From positions 171,438 to 235,437 of the forward strand of contig CAZNPL010000005.1 in assembly GCA_964574815.1 (NCBI GenBank): 64,000 nt of DNA, given 5' to 3'. Numbering within the stretch: position 1 is the first letter of the stretch; every line of letters starts with the position of its first letter. Shown piece by piece: positions 32,840 through 42,110 of the stretch. The DNA comes from CAZNPL01 sp964574815 (lineage in GTDB: Bacteria > Planctomycetota > Phycisphaerae > UBA1845). The translations under genes were made by a program, and so were the position numbers. A model generated the notes under the pieces. The model was not told where the DNA came from. It ran no database searches and was given only the letters and a program-made list of their open reading frames with translations.

Positions 32840-34061
32840 GGCGGGTGGCATGGAACGGCAACTGATCGCCGTGCTCAACCGAATCGCATGCGGCTCAACA
32901 CCGCCGCGCGCCGAAATCGGACCGGCGCCGTTCGGCGACAATGGTCCGGAGCATCGCCGATCAACTCACCCACGCGGGTACATTCAGCACGTTGTCTGCA
33001 CGATGCGCTCGGCCGGCACGCTCCGAGATGAGCTTTCCCCCCGTGTGAAACTCGTGTCCTTGAACATGACGGGCCGCCGGTCCCTCGCCGCCATAAAGCT
33101 GGCCGCGCTGTTGCGACGCTGCCCGGCCAACGTCATTCACGCACGAAACTGGAATACGTGGACCGACTGCGTGCTGGCGAACCGACTTGCCGGAAATCCA
33201 TCGACCGTCGTCCTTGGCTTTCACGGCCGCGAGACCGACGCACCGTTTGCCAGGGCAGACCGGCGGCGCGCACGGTGGCTCGGTCTGCACAGGCAGCGAT
33301 TCACGGCCGTGTCGCACGCCGGCCGCGATCAGCTAACACACGAACTGGGGGTCAATGAGAATCTCGCTACTTTACTGAGAAACGGGGTCGACACCGCACT
33401 TTATGCGCCCCCAACACCGGACCAGCGGGAGGCCGCTCGACAACACTTCGGCATCCGATCGAGGGAGTTCGTCGTGCTCATGCTGGCCTCCCTGACGCCC
33501 GTCAAGGATCACCGCACGGCATTCGCAGCGATGGCCTCTCAGGCCGCCCGGATTCCCAACTGCCGCCTGCTCGTCGCCGGAGACGGCCCGCTTCGATTCG
33601 AGCTCGAAGAACTGGCCCTGAGATTCGCCAGCGGCTTTAAAACAACGTTTGTCGGGCACCAGACGGACCCCCAGCCGCTCCTGCACGCGGCGGACCTCCT
33701 CCTTTGCAGCAGCCGCTACGAGCAGATGAGCAACGCCCTGCTTGAAGCAATGGCGTGCGGTTTGCCGATTGTAGCTACAGACGTCGGCGACAATGCGCGC
33801 ATCGTCGAGCACGAGGTCTGCGGCCTGATCTGCAAGCGAGCCGATCCCTGCGAGATGGGCCGGACGCTTCTGCGGTGCGCCGCCGGCCGCGAGCTGCGCG
33901 TGCGACTCGGCCAACGGGCGCGGCGTCGCGTCGCCGACGAGTACGCGATTGACCGGACGGCTGCGGCCTATCATCGATTCTATGGATCGCTGCTGGGTGA
34001 GGCCGGGAGGGAGGCGTTCACATGTGCGGCATTGCCGGCGTTGTCTCGGACCGCTCCTTAG
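32769..34061 (+). CDS. Glycosyltransferase family 4 (430 aa)
   Basis: GT-B fold of the PEP-CTERM/exosortase-cluster type: V-L-H-L-V-H-S-L-E-A-G-G-M-E-R-Q-L near the start, V-I-H-A-R-N-W-N-T-W, L-L-R-N-G-V-D at the linker, and S-S-R-Y-E-Q-M-S-N-A-L-L-E-A-M-A-C-G-L-P-I-V-A-T-D-V-G-D-N as the donor-binding loop. The TTG at 32769 is the furthest plausible start; a GTG near 32814 would start at the first beta strand and reduce the overlap with the ligase gene. The stop lies 40 bases inside the amidotransferase gene. Confidence 0.89.
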   Translation: MTLTNGLPTTRSCPLVLHLVHSLEAGGMERQLIAVLNRIACGSTPPRAEIGPAPFGDNGPEHRRSTHPRGYIQHVVCTMRSAGTLRDELSPRVKLVSLNMTGRRSLAAIKLAALLRRCPANVIHARNWNTWTDCVLANRLAGNPSTVVLGFHGRETDAPFARADRRRARWLGLHRQRFTAVSHAGRDQLTHELGVNENLATLLRNGVDTALYAPPTPDQREAARQHFGIRSREFVVLMLASLTPVKDHRTAFAAMASQAARIPNCRLLVAGDGPLRFELEELALRFASGFKTTFVGHQTDPQPLLHAADLLLCSSRYEQMSNALLEAMACGLPIVATDVGDNARIVEHEVCGLICKRADPCEMGRTLLRCAAGRELRVRLGQRARRRVADEYAIDRTAAAYHRFYGSLLGEAGREAFTCAALPALSRTAP

Positions 34062-35947
34062 CCCCCGACGATCGAGACGTTGTCGTTCGCATGCTGGAGC
34101 AACTTGCACACCGAGGACCGGACGGTCGCGGTCTTCGCACGTTGCGCACGGCCGTGCTGGGCCATACCCGACTGGCGATTATCGATCCGGAGGAAGGGGC
34201 GCAGCCGATCGGCAACGAAGACGGCTCGATCTGGGTCGTCGCCAACTGCGAGATTTACAACTACAAGTCGTTGCGCGCCGAACTCGAGTCACGCGGGCAC
34301 GTCTTCCGAACGGGAAGCGACGCCGAGACCATACTGCATCTGTATGAAGAGATGGGCGTCGCCTGCATCGATCGGCTCCGCGGCATGTTCGCCTTCGCGA
34401 TCCGGGACGAGCGCCGGCGGAGCCTCCTGCTGGCACGTGATCCCATGGGCGTGAAACCGCTGTACTACGCTTCAATCGGCTCGACGCTCGTATTCGCGTC
34501 GACGCTCGACGCCGTGCTGGAGCATCCGGGCGTGCGCCGCGACGTCGCCCCGGAGGCGATACACGACTACCTGACCTATCACTACGTACCATCGCCAAAG
34601 ACAATCCTCCGGCACGTCGCAAAGCTCCGGCCCGCCGAACGCCTCCTCGTGAAGAACGGCGTCGCGCGATCGCACCGGTACTGGGACATCAGATTCGAGG
34701 AGGACCGATGCCGCACCGACGCCGAGTGGCTCTGGCTCGTTCGAGACGGACTCGCCGCAGCAGTGGAATCGCATCTCGTCGCAGACGTACCCGTCGGAGC
34801 CTTCCTCAGCGGCGGGCTCGACTCCGGGTCAATTGTGGCGTGCATGTCCGCCGCCACACCACGACCGGCAGCGACCCACACGGTCGGCTTCGTCCAACCG
34901 CAGTTCGACGAGCGTGCCGAGGCCCGTGCGCTGGCCGCAAGGTTCGGCGCCGACCACCGGGAGCAACTCATCGAGCCGAACGCGATCGATGCGACCGAGG
35001 TTATCGCCGCAGCCTTTGACGAACCCCTCGCCGACCCGTCGGCGGTCCCGACGTTCTACATCAGCCGCATGGCCCGCCGGCGCGTCAAGGCGGTCCTCTC
35101 AGGCGACGGGGGCGACGAACTTTTCGCCGGCTATACGCGTTATCTGCGCTATCACCGACAGCGGTCGGTCCGGCGACTCACAACGAACGGCTATGCGCGC
35201 AGCCTAGTCCACGCGACGGGAGTCCTCGCCGGCCCGCGGATGCGCGCGATCGCGGACAACTTCACGTCAAGCCATGAACGGGCGCATTACCTCAATGTGG
35301 TTTGGTTCGATCCGGAGTCAACGCTGACGCTTCTTGCCAACGACTTCCGCGAGCAGCTCAACGGATACGACCCGTTCGAAGTCGTCCGAGACCACTTTGC
35401 CGAGTGCATGTGTGACGATCCTCTGTCGCGCAGCCAATACGTGGATATGAAAACATGGCTCGCCGATGGTGTCCTGTGCAAGGCGGATCGGGCATCGATG
35501 GCCTGCGGCCTCGAGGTCCGCGTCCCGATCCTCGACCGCCCTTTTGTCGAAACGATGGCCAGGCTGCCCGAGCGCTTGAAAGTCCGCCACGCCCAGGGCA
35601 AGTTCGCGCTTCGGCGGGCGTTCGAGCCGGTCCTGGGCGCGGACGTGACGGCCCGCTCCAAGCGCGGCTTCGAGGTCCCGCTGGACGAGTGGTTCAAAGG
35701 CCCGCTTAAGGCCGTACTCCACGACACTGTTCTTTCCAACCGATCTCGAATCGGCGAATGGTTGGAGCGTAGGGCCGTGGACGATTTACGGTTGCAACTT
35801 CAGCGCGGCCAGCGGGGTATCGGCGCGCGGCTCTGGGCGCTCTTGATGCTCGAACTGTGGTGTCGGCGCGTATTACCGCGAAAAACCCCTGCGGCGCCGT
35901 GCTTCGAGGCAAGAATCGAACCCGCGCTGGCCGAGGGCGTTCCGTGA
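34022..35947 (+). CDS. asnB: Asparagine synthase (glutamine-hydrolysing)-type amidotransferase (641 aa)
   Basis: The protein begins M-C-G-I-A-G-V with the N-terminal nucleophile Cys2 of class II glutamine amidotransferases, and R-L-A-I-I-D, G-N-E-D-G-S-I-W and G-S-D-A-E-T-I-L-H complete that domain. The synthetase half has the ATP pyrophosphatase loop L-S-G-G-L-D-S-G-S and L-S-G-D-G-G-D-E-L-F-A-G-Y, then K-A-D-R-A-S-M-A-C-G-L-E-V-R-V-P. AsnB paralogues inside glycan clusters usually amidate uronic acids or act in exosortase systems, so free asparagine may not be the product. Overlaps the preceding gene by 40 bases and the next by 4. Confidence 0.93.
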   Translation: MCGIAGVVSDRSLAPDDRDVVVRMLEQLAHRGPDGRGLRTLRTAVLGHTRLAIIDPEEGAQPIGNEDGSIWVVANCEIYNYKSLRAELESRGHVFRTGSDAETILHLYEEMGVACIDRLRGMFAFAIRDERRRSLLLARDPMGVKPLYYASIGSTLVFASTLDAVLEHPGVRRDVAPEAIHDYLTYHYVPSPKTILRHVAKLRPAERLLVKNGVARSHRYWDIRFEEDRCRTDAEWLWLVRDGLAAAVESHLVADVPVGAFLSGGLDSGSIVACMSAATPRPAATHTVGFVQPQFDERAEARALAARFGADHREQLIEPNAIDATEVIAAAFDEPLADPSAVPTFYISRMARRRVKAVLSGDGGDELFAGYTRYLRYHRQRSVRRLTTNGYARSLVHATGVLAGPRMRAIADNFTSSHERAHYLNVVWFDPESTLTLLANDFREQLNGYDPFEVVRDHFAECMCDDPLSRSQYVDMKTWLADGVLCKADRASMACGLEVRVPILDRPFVETMARLPERLKVRHAQGKFALRRAFEPVLGADVTARSKRGFEVPLDEWFKGPLKAVLHDTVLSNRSRIGEWLERRAVDDLRLQLQRGQRGIGARLWALLMLELWCRRVLPRKTPAAPCFEARIEPALAEGVP

Positions 35948-37146
35948 ACGTCGTCAGTTTGTCGTTGTGTTACCCGTCGGAACGCACCCCGTTCGCCGGG
36001 CTGTTCGTTCAACGCCGGCTCAGGGCCCTTACGCAGATGGCCGACGTTCGCGTCATCAACCCGATCCCTACGCCGCCGTGGTCGCGACATCGCGCCACCT
36101 GGCAATCCGAAGGGCCACCGACCTGCCGGCATGTGCCGATGCCGTATCTGCCACTGGTTGGCAAGCCGTTGAACCCCACCCTGTACGCCCGCACGATCCG
36201 CCCAATCATCGCGTCATGGTCACGCCAAGGCACGATCGACGTCATGGATGCCCATTTCTGCTGGCCCGATGCCGTGGCCGCAAATCGCGTGGCTCGCGAA
36301 ATGCGCATCCCGTACACGGTGACGCTACGAGGGCTCCTGGGGAAGTACGGCCGCGACGCCACCAAGCGCCGCTCGATTGTTCATGCCCTGAACGAAGCGG
36401 CGGCCGTGATTGCAGTCTCGCAAGCGCTCCGCCAGGATGCTATTCGGCTCGGTGTCGACGTATCAAGAATCCACGTAATTCCCAACGGGATCGATACGGC
36501 CATATTCAAACCGGGCCACAAGACCGAGGCTCGCCGATCGCTCGGCAGGGCCAACAACGAGACCATCTTGATCACCGTCGGCCACCTTTGCCCGCGCAAG
36601 GGTTTTCATCGAGTGCTCGAGGTTCTGCCGGATCTCGCACGGGTTGACCCGACGATCCGTTACGTGATCGTCGGCGACGACGGCGCTGAACGGCGTTTCT
36701 CTCGACGCCTGCAACGCCTGGCCCGACGACTGGATGTTGCGGACCGGGCGACGTTCACAGGCGCGCTCGAGCCACAGGGCGTGGCCCGATGGCTCCAGGC
36801 GGCCGACGTCTTTGTCCTGCCGACCACGAACGAGGGGTGCTGCAACGCCCTCAAGGAGGCCCTCGCCACTGGATTGCCTGTCGTCTGCACCGATGTCGGA
36901 GGTAATCACGAGATCGTCACCGAAGAGGCCGGCCGACTTGTACCTTGTGGAGATCGCGCGGCGCTGACCGATGCCATTCGGCGCATCCTGCAGAAAACGC
37001 CCGATCGGCGAGCGGTCGCATGTGCGGCACCAGAGCGCTCCTGGGCGCGCGTCGCCGAGGAGACGGCAGCGGTGCTGCATCAGGCCGCGCTCGGAGGACC
37101 CGGCACGGCATCGGACCGATCCGTACCCACAGCGGCCGCGGTATGA
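35944..37146 (+). CDS. Glycosyltransferase family 4 (400 aa)
   Basis: GTG at 35944 overlaps the stop of the amidotransferase gene (GTGA) and starts V-N-V-V-S-L-S-L-C-Y-P-S-E-R-T-P-F-A-G-L-F-V, the exact start expected for this GT4 subgroup. Linker I-P-N-G-I-D and donor loop T-N-E-G-C-C-N-A-L-K-E-A-L-A-T-G-L-P-V-V-C-T-D-V-G-G-N are present. This is the last gene of the glycan run. It is followed by 240 bases without a gene, in which ATTGGACTAT occurs twice (near 37147 and 37244). Confidence 0.91.
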   Translation: MNVVSLSLCYPSERTPFAGLFVQRRLRALTQMADVRVINPIPTPPWSRHRATWQSEGPPTCRHVPMPYLPLVGKPLNPTLYARTIRPIIASWSRQGTIDVMDAHFCWPDAVAANRVAREMRIPYTVTLRGLLGKYGRDATKRRSIVHALNEAAAVIAVSQALRQDAIRLGVDVSRIHVIPNGIDTAIFKPGHKTEARRSLGRANNETILITVGHLCPRKGFHRVLEVLPDLARVDPTIRYVIVGDDGAERRFSRRLQRLARRLDVADRATFTGALEPQGVARWLQAADVFVLPTTNEGCCNALKEALATGLPVVCTDVGGNHEIVTEEAGRLVPCGDRAALTDAIRRILQKTPDRRAVACAAPERSWARVAEETAAVLHQAALGGPGTASDRSVPTAAAV

Positions 37147-37386
37147 TTGGACTATGTTCAGAGGTCCCGCCGATTCTCGACTCTCCGACAAAATCGTACG
37201 CCATGCGATATGCAACGATCGCACGCGCCCTTAGCTTTTCGGTGCGGATTGGACTATACTCATTGAGGTTATGGGTCTTGGTCGGCCCGGCCCCCCGAGT
37301 GGACATGCCGGCGAGGGGTCTTGAGAATTGAGGAACTGTAGGGCTCCGTTCGGCACGACGCGACGAAACGGCCCCGTAGAAAGGCC

Positions 37387-38694
37387 ATGGCGTTTCCACT
37401 CCGAAAGACGGCCGTCACCGTCGTTCTGATCGTCATCCCGATCAGCGCCGCCGCCCTGGTCACCTGGTGGCTCTACCAGACGCGCCCCAGTGCCCAGCGC
37501 AGCGATGTGAGCGCCATGCCCCCGATGGTGAGCGTTCACCGCGTCGCCGCCGAGGATATCCCCGAAGTCTTCGTAGGCTACGGCAGCGCCCGGGCCGACC
37601 TCCAGGCCACGCTCACAGCCGAGGTCAACGGCGTGATCATCGAGGTAACCGAGGGATTGGACGAAGGAACGGAAGTCGAGGATCAGCAGCTTCTGCTTCG
37701 CATCGACGACCGGGAATACCAACAGCAACTCGCCCGCGCCGAAAGCCTCGCCGCCGAAGTCGAGGCGCGTATCGACCAACTCGTTGTCGAAAAGGCCAAC
37801 ACAGAGAAACTGCTTGCCATTGCACAGCAGGAGGTGGACGTCAATCGGGACGAGCTTGAACGGCTCAAAGATCTGTTCGAGTTGAACCGGGCCTCCAAAC
37901 GTGAAGTCGATTTTGCCCGTCTCGATTACCAACGATCGCGGCGCGAGGCGCAGACCTACGACAACCAGATCGCGCTGATCGAGCCGCGCCGCAAATCCCT
38001 CGAGGCCACGCGCAATTCTCACCTTGCCGACGCCGAGCGCGCCCGGCTCATGATCGAGAAGTGTCGCGTGACCGCCCCGTTCGCCGGACACGTCGAACGT
38101 ATGTCGGTGAACATCGGCGATCGCGTCATGCCCGGCACCGAGTTGCTGCAACTGGTCGACACGAGCGTCGTGGAGATCCCGATCGAATTGCCTGCGTCCG
38201 CTCGACCGCGCGTCGAGGTCGGCGCTGAGTGCCGCCTCGACGTGGAGAGTCTTTCTTCCGTCACCTGGCACGGGCACGTAAGTCGCATTTCACCGGTCGC
38301 CGACCCCCGCAGCCGGACGTTTTCCGCTTACATCGAGGTGGACAATGCGGATCAGGAAACGCCGTTGGTGCCGGGCTACTTCGTCGCCGCTCGCGTCGCG
38401 GGTCCGCTCCTGACGCAGGTGCTCGCGGTGCCGCGCGGCGCCGTCCTAGATGGCCGCGTCTACGTGGCCAACGACAACGTGGCGCACACCCGCGCCGTTC
38501 GCGTCGATCGCTACATCGGGGATCGCGCCGTGGTGCGCGGCGATCTGAAGTCCGGTGACCGGGTAATCGTCACCAACCTTGACACCCTCTCTGACGGCAC
38601 CTCCGTCCGCGTCGAGGCCGTTCAAGCCTCACGCTCGGATGAAGCAGGGACCGCCACGAAGTCCGACCTGGTCTTGTCGGGGAGCGAACCGTGA
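37387..38694 (+). CDS. RND efflux periplasmic adaptor (HlyD/MFP family, 435 aa)
   Basis: An N-terminal signal anchor (residues 7-30) precedes a membrane-fusion-protein architecture. The biotinyl-lipoyl half-motifs are G-V-I-I-E-V-T-E-G-L-D-E-G-T-E-V and A-P-F-A-G-H-V-E-R-M-S-V-N-I-G-D-R-V. Between them is a long alpha-hairpin (about 115-215) rich in Glu/Arg/Leu heptads, followed by a beta-barrel and membrane-proximal domain. It links the inner-membrane pump to an outer-membrane channel. GTGA overlap with the pump gene shows an operon; no TolC-type gene is in the window. The cargo is unknown. Confidence 0.93.
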   Translation: MAFPLRKTAVTVVLIVIPISAAALVTWWLYQTRPSAQRSDVSAMPPMVSVHRVAAEDIPEVFVGYGSARADLQATLTAEVNGVIIEVTEGLDEGTEVEDQQLLLRIDDREYQQQLARAESLAAEVEARIDQLVVEKANTEKLLAIAQQEVDVNRDELERLKDLFELNRASKREVDFARLDYQRSRREAQTYDNQIALIEPRRKSLEATRNSHLADAERARLMIEKCRVTAPFAGHVERMSVNIGDRVMPGTELLQLVDTSVVEIPIELPASARPRVEVGAECRLDVESLSSVTWHGHVSRISPVADPRSRTFSAYIEVDNADQETPLVPGYFVAARVAGPLLTQVLAVPRGAVLDGRVYVANDNVAHTRAVRVDRYIGDRAVVRGDLKSGDRVIVTNLDTLSDGTSVRVEAVQASRSDEAGTATKSDLVLSGSEP

Positions 38695-41600
38695 CGTCCC
38701 TGCCTCGCTTCAGCGTCAAGAACCCCGTCCTCGTCAACCTGCTAACCTGGGCCATGCTGGCGGGCGGGCTCTATGCCGGCTTCACGCTGGTCCGCGAAAT
38801 GTTCCCCGAGTCGGATCCCGAGCGCATCCTGGTGACGACCGTCTACCCGGGCGCGACTCCGGCGGAAATCGAGAAGGGCATTGCCATCAAAATCGAGGAG
38901 GTGGTCAAGGACATCGAGGAGGTCGAGGAACTCCTCACCAGCATCGCCGAGGGCTTCTGCACGATCACGCTCGTTCTTTACAGCGATGTCGACGACGTGG
39001 ATCAGGTCGTCAATGACGTAAAGGCCTCTATTGACACCATCCCACGAGAGGACTTCCCCGAAGAGGCCGAAGAGACCCACGTCACCAAGCTCGAACCCAA
39101 GCTCCCCGTCATCCAGGTATCCTTCTTCGGCGACCTCAGCGAGGAAACCCTCAAGCAGATCGGCGAACGAATCCGCGATGACCTGCTGCTCATCCCGGGC
39201 ATCACCGACGCGATCCTGCAGGGCACCCGCCCGGACGAAATCAGCGTCGAAGTGCAACCGGAACGACTCGTCAAGTACGGCCTGTCCCTGCCCGACATCT
39301 CCGACGCCATCCGCCGCGCGAACCTCGACCTGCCCGGCGGGCAAATTCGCACCGCTGGCGCCAACGTCTCCGTTCGAACGCTGGGCGAGGAGGACCAAGC
39401 ACAACCCATTGGTGAGATCATCGTTCGCAGCGACCCCTCCGGCAAAACGGTACGCCTTCACGAAATCGCCGAGGTGCGCGACACCTTCGAGGAGACCGAC
39501 GTCGTCGGAAGGTTCAACGCCAAGCCCGGGGTCGGCGTAACGGTCTTCAAGACCGGCGACCAGGATGCCATCGACATCTCGCAAAAGGTCAAGGCCTTCG
39601 TCGCCGGAAAGACCGGCAAACCACTCCAGCGCGACTGGCTTGCGAAACTGAAACACCGGCTCGGCCTACCCGACGAGGTCGAGCAGGTGTACCAGACCGC
39701 CCTCAACGATCCCTATCCCCCGGTGGGTGAACTGACCACGGCCACCAATCTCGCCCGGTTCATCGAGGGCCGCCTCGATCTCTTGAAACGAAACGGTTTC
39801 TGGGGCCTGATCTTCGTCTTCATGTCGCTGCTCATCTTTCTGAACTGGCGGGTCGCCTTCTGGGTGATGGCCGGCCTGCTGCTGGCCATCCTCGGCACGC
39901 TGATTGTCATGAAGGGCCTCGGCGTCTCTCTCAACCTGATCAGCATGTTCGGCATGATCGTGGTGCTCGGACTCCTGGTGGACGACGCCATCATTGTCGC
40001 CGAGCACACCTACAGCCGCATCGAAGACGGAATGGAGCCGCATGAAGCGGCCATCGTAGGGGCCGAGACCGTAACGTGGCCGGTGGTCTGTGCGATCACG
40101 ACCACAATCGTTGCGTTCGCTCCGCTGCTCCTGATCGAGGGGCGCGTCGGTGATTTCATGGGCGTGTTGCCTATCATCGTGATGTGCGCGCTGGCGGTTT
40201 CGCTCATCGAAGCTCTGTCGGTGCTGCCCTCGCACCTCGCCGAATGGGTCAAACCCGTTCACGTGAGTGCCGATCATGGCCCGACAACAAGCGCAGGCCG
40301 CTGGCGTGAGCGACTCCGTGCGTTCCGCCGTGCGACCTTGAAGGGAGCAGTTCTCAAGGGCTACGAGCGTTTGCTGCGTCTCGCTGTCAGTTATCGTTAC
40401 GGGACGATCTGCATACTCGTGTCCATCCTGATTGTCGCCCTCGGGCTGGTCGGTGGCGGGCGCGTGCCGTTCGTTTTCTTCCAGAAGATGGACTCCGAGA
40501 CGATCGTGGCCGAGATGGAGATGCCCGTCGGCACGCCGGTCGAAAGAACTGGCGAGGCCATCAGCGTGATCGAGCAGGCGGCTGTTGACCTGCCTGAACT
40601 CGACTCGCTCTACACCTCGATGGGCGTCAAGTATGACATGGAGGGGGGCATCGCATCAGTATCCTCCCACCTCGGCCAGGCGGTCATCGAGCTGAACCCG
40701 ATCGAAGAGCGCGACCGCAACAGCGAGCAGATCCTCCGCGAGCTTCGCGCCAAGACCGGCAACATCCCCGGCGTCAACTCCCTGCGCTACTCGGTCATCC
40801 ACGGCGGCATGGGCGGCGCACCGATCCACATCGAAGTCAGCGGGAAGCGGATCGCGGATCTGGTCGAGGTGGCCGGTCGCATCAAGGACCGGCTGACCGA
40901 CTATGCCGGCGTCTACGACATCGACGACGACTTCGACGCCGGACGCCGCGAGGTCCAGATCGAACTGCTCGACACCGCCCGGGCATTGAACATGACGACG
41001 CAATCGCTGGCCACGCAGGTGCGCGGTGCCTTCTACGGCCTCGAGGCCCGCAAGGTTCAGCGGGGCCGCGAAGATGTCAAAATCATGGTGCGCTACCCGC
41101 GCTCGCGGCGGACGAAGGTCAGCGACGTCGAGAAAATGTGGGTCGCCGCCGGCGACGGAACGCTCGTGCCCTTTACCGAGGTCGCACAGCTCCGTGAAGG
41201 CCGCTCCTACGCCACCATCAAGCGGAAGGACCAGAAGCGGACCGTGACGATTACGGCCGACGTCGACGAGGCCGTTGCCAACGCCCGGATGATCAACCAG
41301 GAATTGGAGGCCGAGTTTCCCAAGTGGGAGCGACAGTTCCCCGGGATGCGACTGGAATTTGGCGGTCAGAGCCGCGAATTCACCAAGTCGTTTTCGTCGC
41401 TCAAACGCGACTTCGTGATCGCCGCCGCCCTCATCTACGTCATACTGGCCGGCATGTTCAAATCGTACATTCAACCGATGATCGTCATGACGGCCATTCC
41501 GTTCGGCATCATCGGCGCGATCGCCGGGCACTGGCTGATGGGCTACCCGTTGACGATTCTCTCGCTGATCGGCTTCGTCGCGCTCACCGGCATCGTCGTG

Positions 41601-41966
41601 AACGACTCGCTCATCCTGGTGGACTGGATCAACCGCATGCGCCGCCAGGGCCTCAGCCCGCACGAAGCAGTCATTAGCGCCGGCACCCAGCGCCTGCGCG
41701 CCATCCTGCTGACCACCATCACAACGATCCTCGGGTTGGCCCCGCTCTTGCTGGAGACATCGCTGCAGGCCCGCTTCCTGATCCCCATGGGCATCTCGAT
41801 CGCCGCCGGCGTCGCCTTCGCCACAGTCGTCACACTAATCGCCGTACCCTCGCTCTACCTCATCCTGATCGACGTTAGGCGCGCTTTCCGAAGCCTGGTC
41901 GGTCTCGCAGGATTCCTCCCGGCGAGCCCGGAGAGGGGGAATGTCGCTGCCGAGGCAGGCAAGTAA
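38691..41966 (+). CDS. RND efflux transporter permease (AcrB/HAE1-like, 1091 aa)
   Basis: Length and layout match AcrB-family pumps: the N-terminal helix, two large porter loops and twelve transmembrane helices. Visible landmarks are Y-P-G-A-T-P-A-E-I-E, the helix-4 region L-L-V-D-D-A-I-I-V-A-E with the proton-relay aspartates, and G-I-V-V-N-D-S-L-I-L-V-D-W-I-N-R-M-R in the second half, with the single Asp/Asn pattern typical of metal- or general-substrate pumps of this subgroup. It starts at GTG 38691 overlapping the adaptor stop. Substrate specificity cannot be read. Confidence 0.95.
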   Translation: MTSLPRFSVKNPVLVNLLTWAMLAGGLYAGFTLVREMFPESDPERILVTTVYPGATPAEIEKGIAIKIEEVVKDIEEVEELLTSIAEGFCTITLVLYSDVDDVDQVVNDVKASIDTIPREDFPEEAEETHVTKLEPKLPVIQVSFFGDLSEETLKQIGERIRDDLLLIPGITDAILQGTRPDEISVEVQPERLVKYGLSLPDISDAIRRANLDLPGGQIRTAGANVSVRTLGEEDQAQPIGEIIVRSDPSGKTVRLHEIAEVRDTFEETDVVGRFNAKPGVGVTVFKTGDQDAIDISQKVKAFVAGKTGKPLQRDWLAKLKHRLGLPDEVEQVYQTALNDPYPPVGELTTATNLARFIEGRLDLLKRNGFWGLIFVFMSLLIFLNWRVAFWVMAGLLLAILGTLIVMKGLGVSLNLISMFGMIVVLGLLVDDAIIVAEHTYSRIEDGMEPHEAAIVGAETVTWPVVCAITTTIVAFAPLLLIEGRVGDFMGVLPIIVMCALAVSLIEALSVLPSHLAEWVKPVHVSADHGPTTSAGRWRERLRAFRRATLKGAVLKGYERLLRLAVSYRYGTICILVSILIVALGLVGGGRVPFVFFQKMDSETIVAEMEMPVGTPVERTGEAISVIEQAAVDLPELDSLYTSMGVKYDMEGGIASVSSHLGQAVIELNPIEERDRNSEQILRELRAKTGNIPGVNSLRYSVIHGGMGGAPIHIEVSGKRIADLVEVAGRIKDRLTDYAGVYDIDDDFDAGRREVQIELLDTARALNMTTQSLATQVRGAFYGLEARKVQRGREDVKIMVRYPRSRRTKVSDVEKMWVAAGDGTLVPFTEVAQLREGRSYATIKRKDQKRTVTITADVDEAVANARMINQELEAEFPKWERQFPGMRLEFGGQSREFTKSFSSLKRDFVIAAALIYVILAGMFKSYIQPMIVMTAIPFGIIGAIAGHWLMGYPLTILSLIGFVALTGIVVNDSLILVDWINRMRRQGLSPHEAVISAGTQRLRAILLTTITTILGLAPLLLETSLQARFLIPMGISIAAGVAFATVVTLIAVPSLYLILIDVRRAFRSLVGLAGFLPASPERGNVAAEAGK

Positions 41967-42110
41967 CACTCGACACTGCATGTCGGCGATCAACGCCAAC
42001 GGTCATCAGGCCTTATGATTGACGTCACCGTCCCCGATTCGATTGCTCTCGCTCGAGAAGGCACCATAATCAGGCGCGGCCGACGCCCGTTTGATCTGGA
42101 GACAAGCGCC

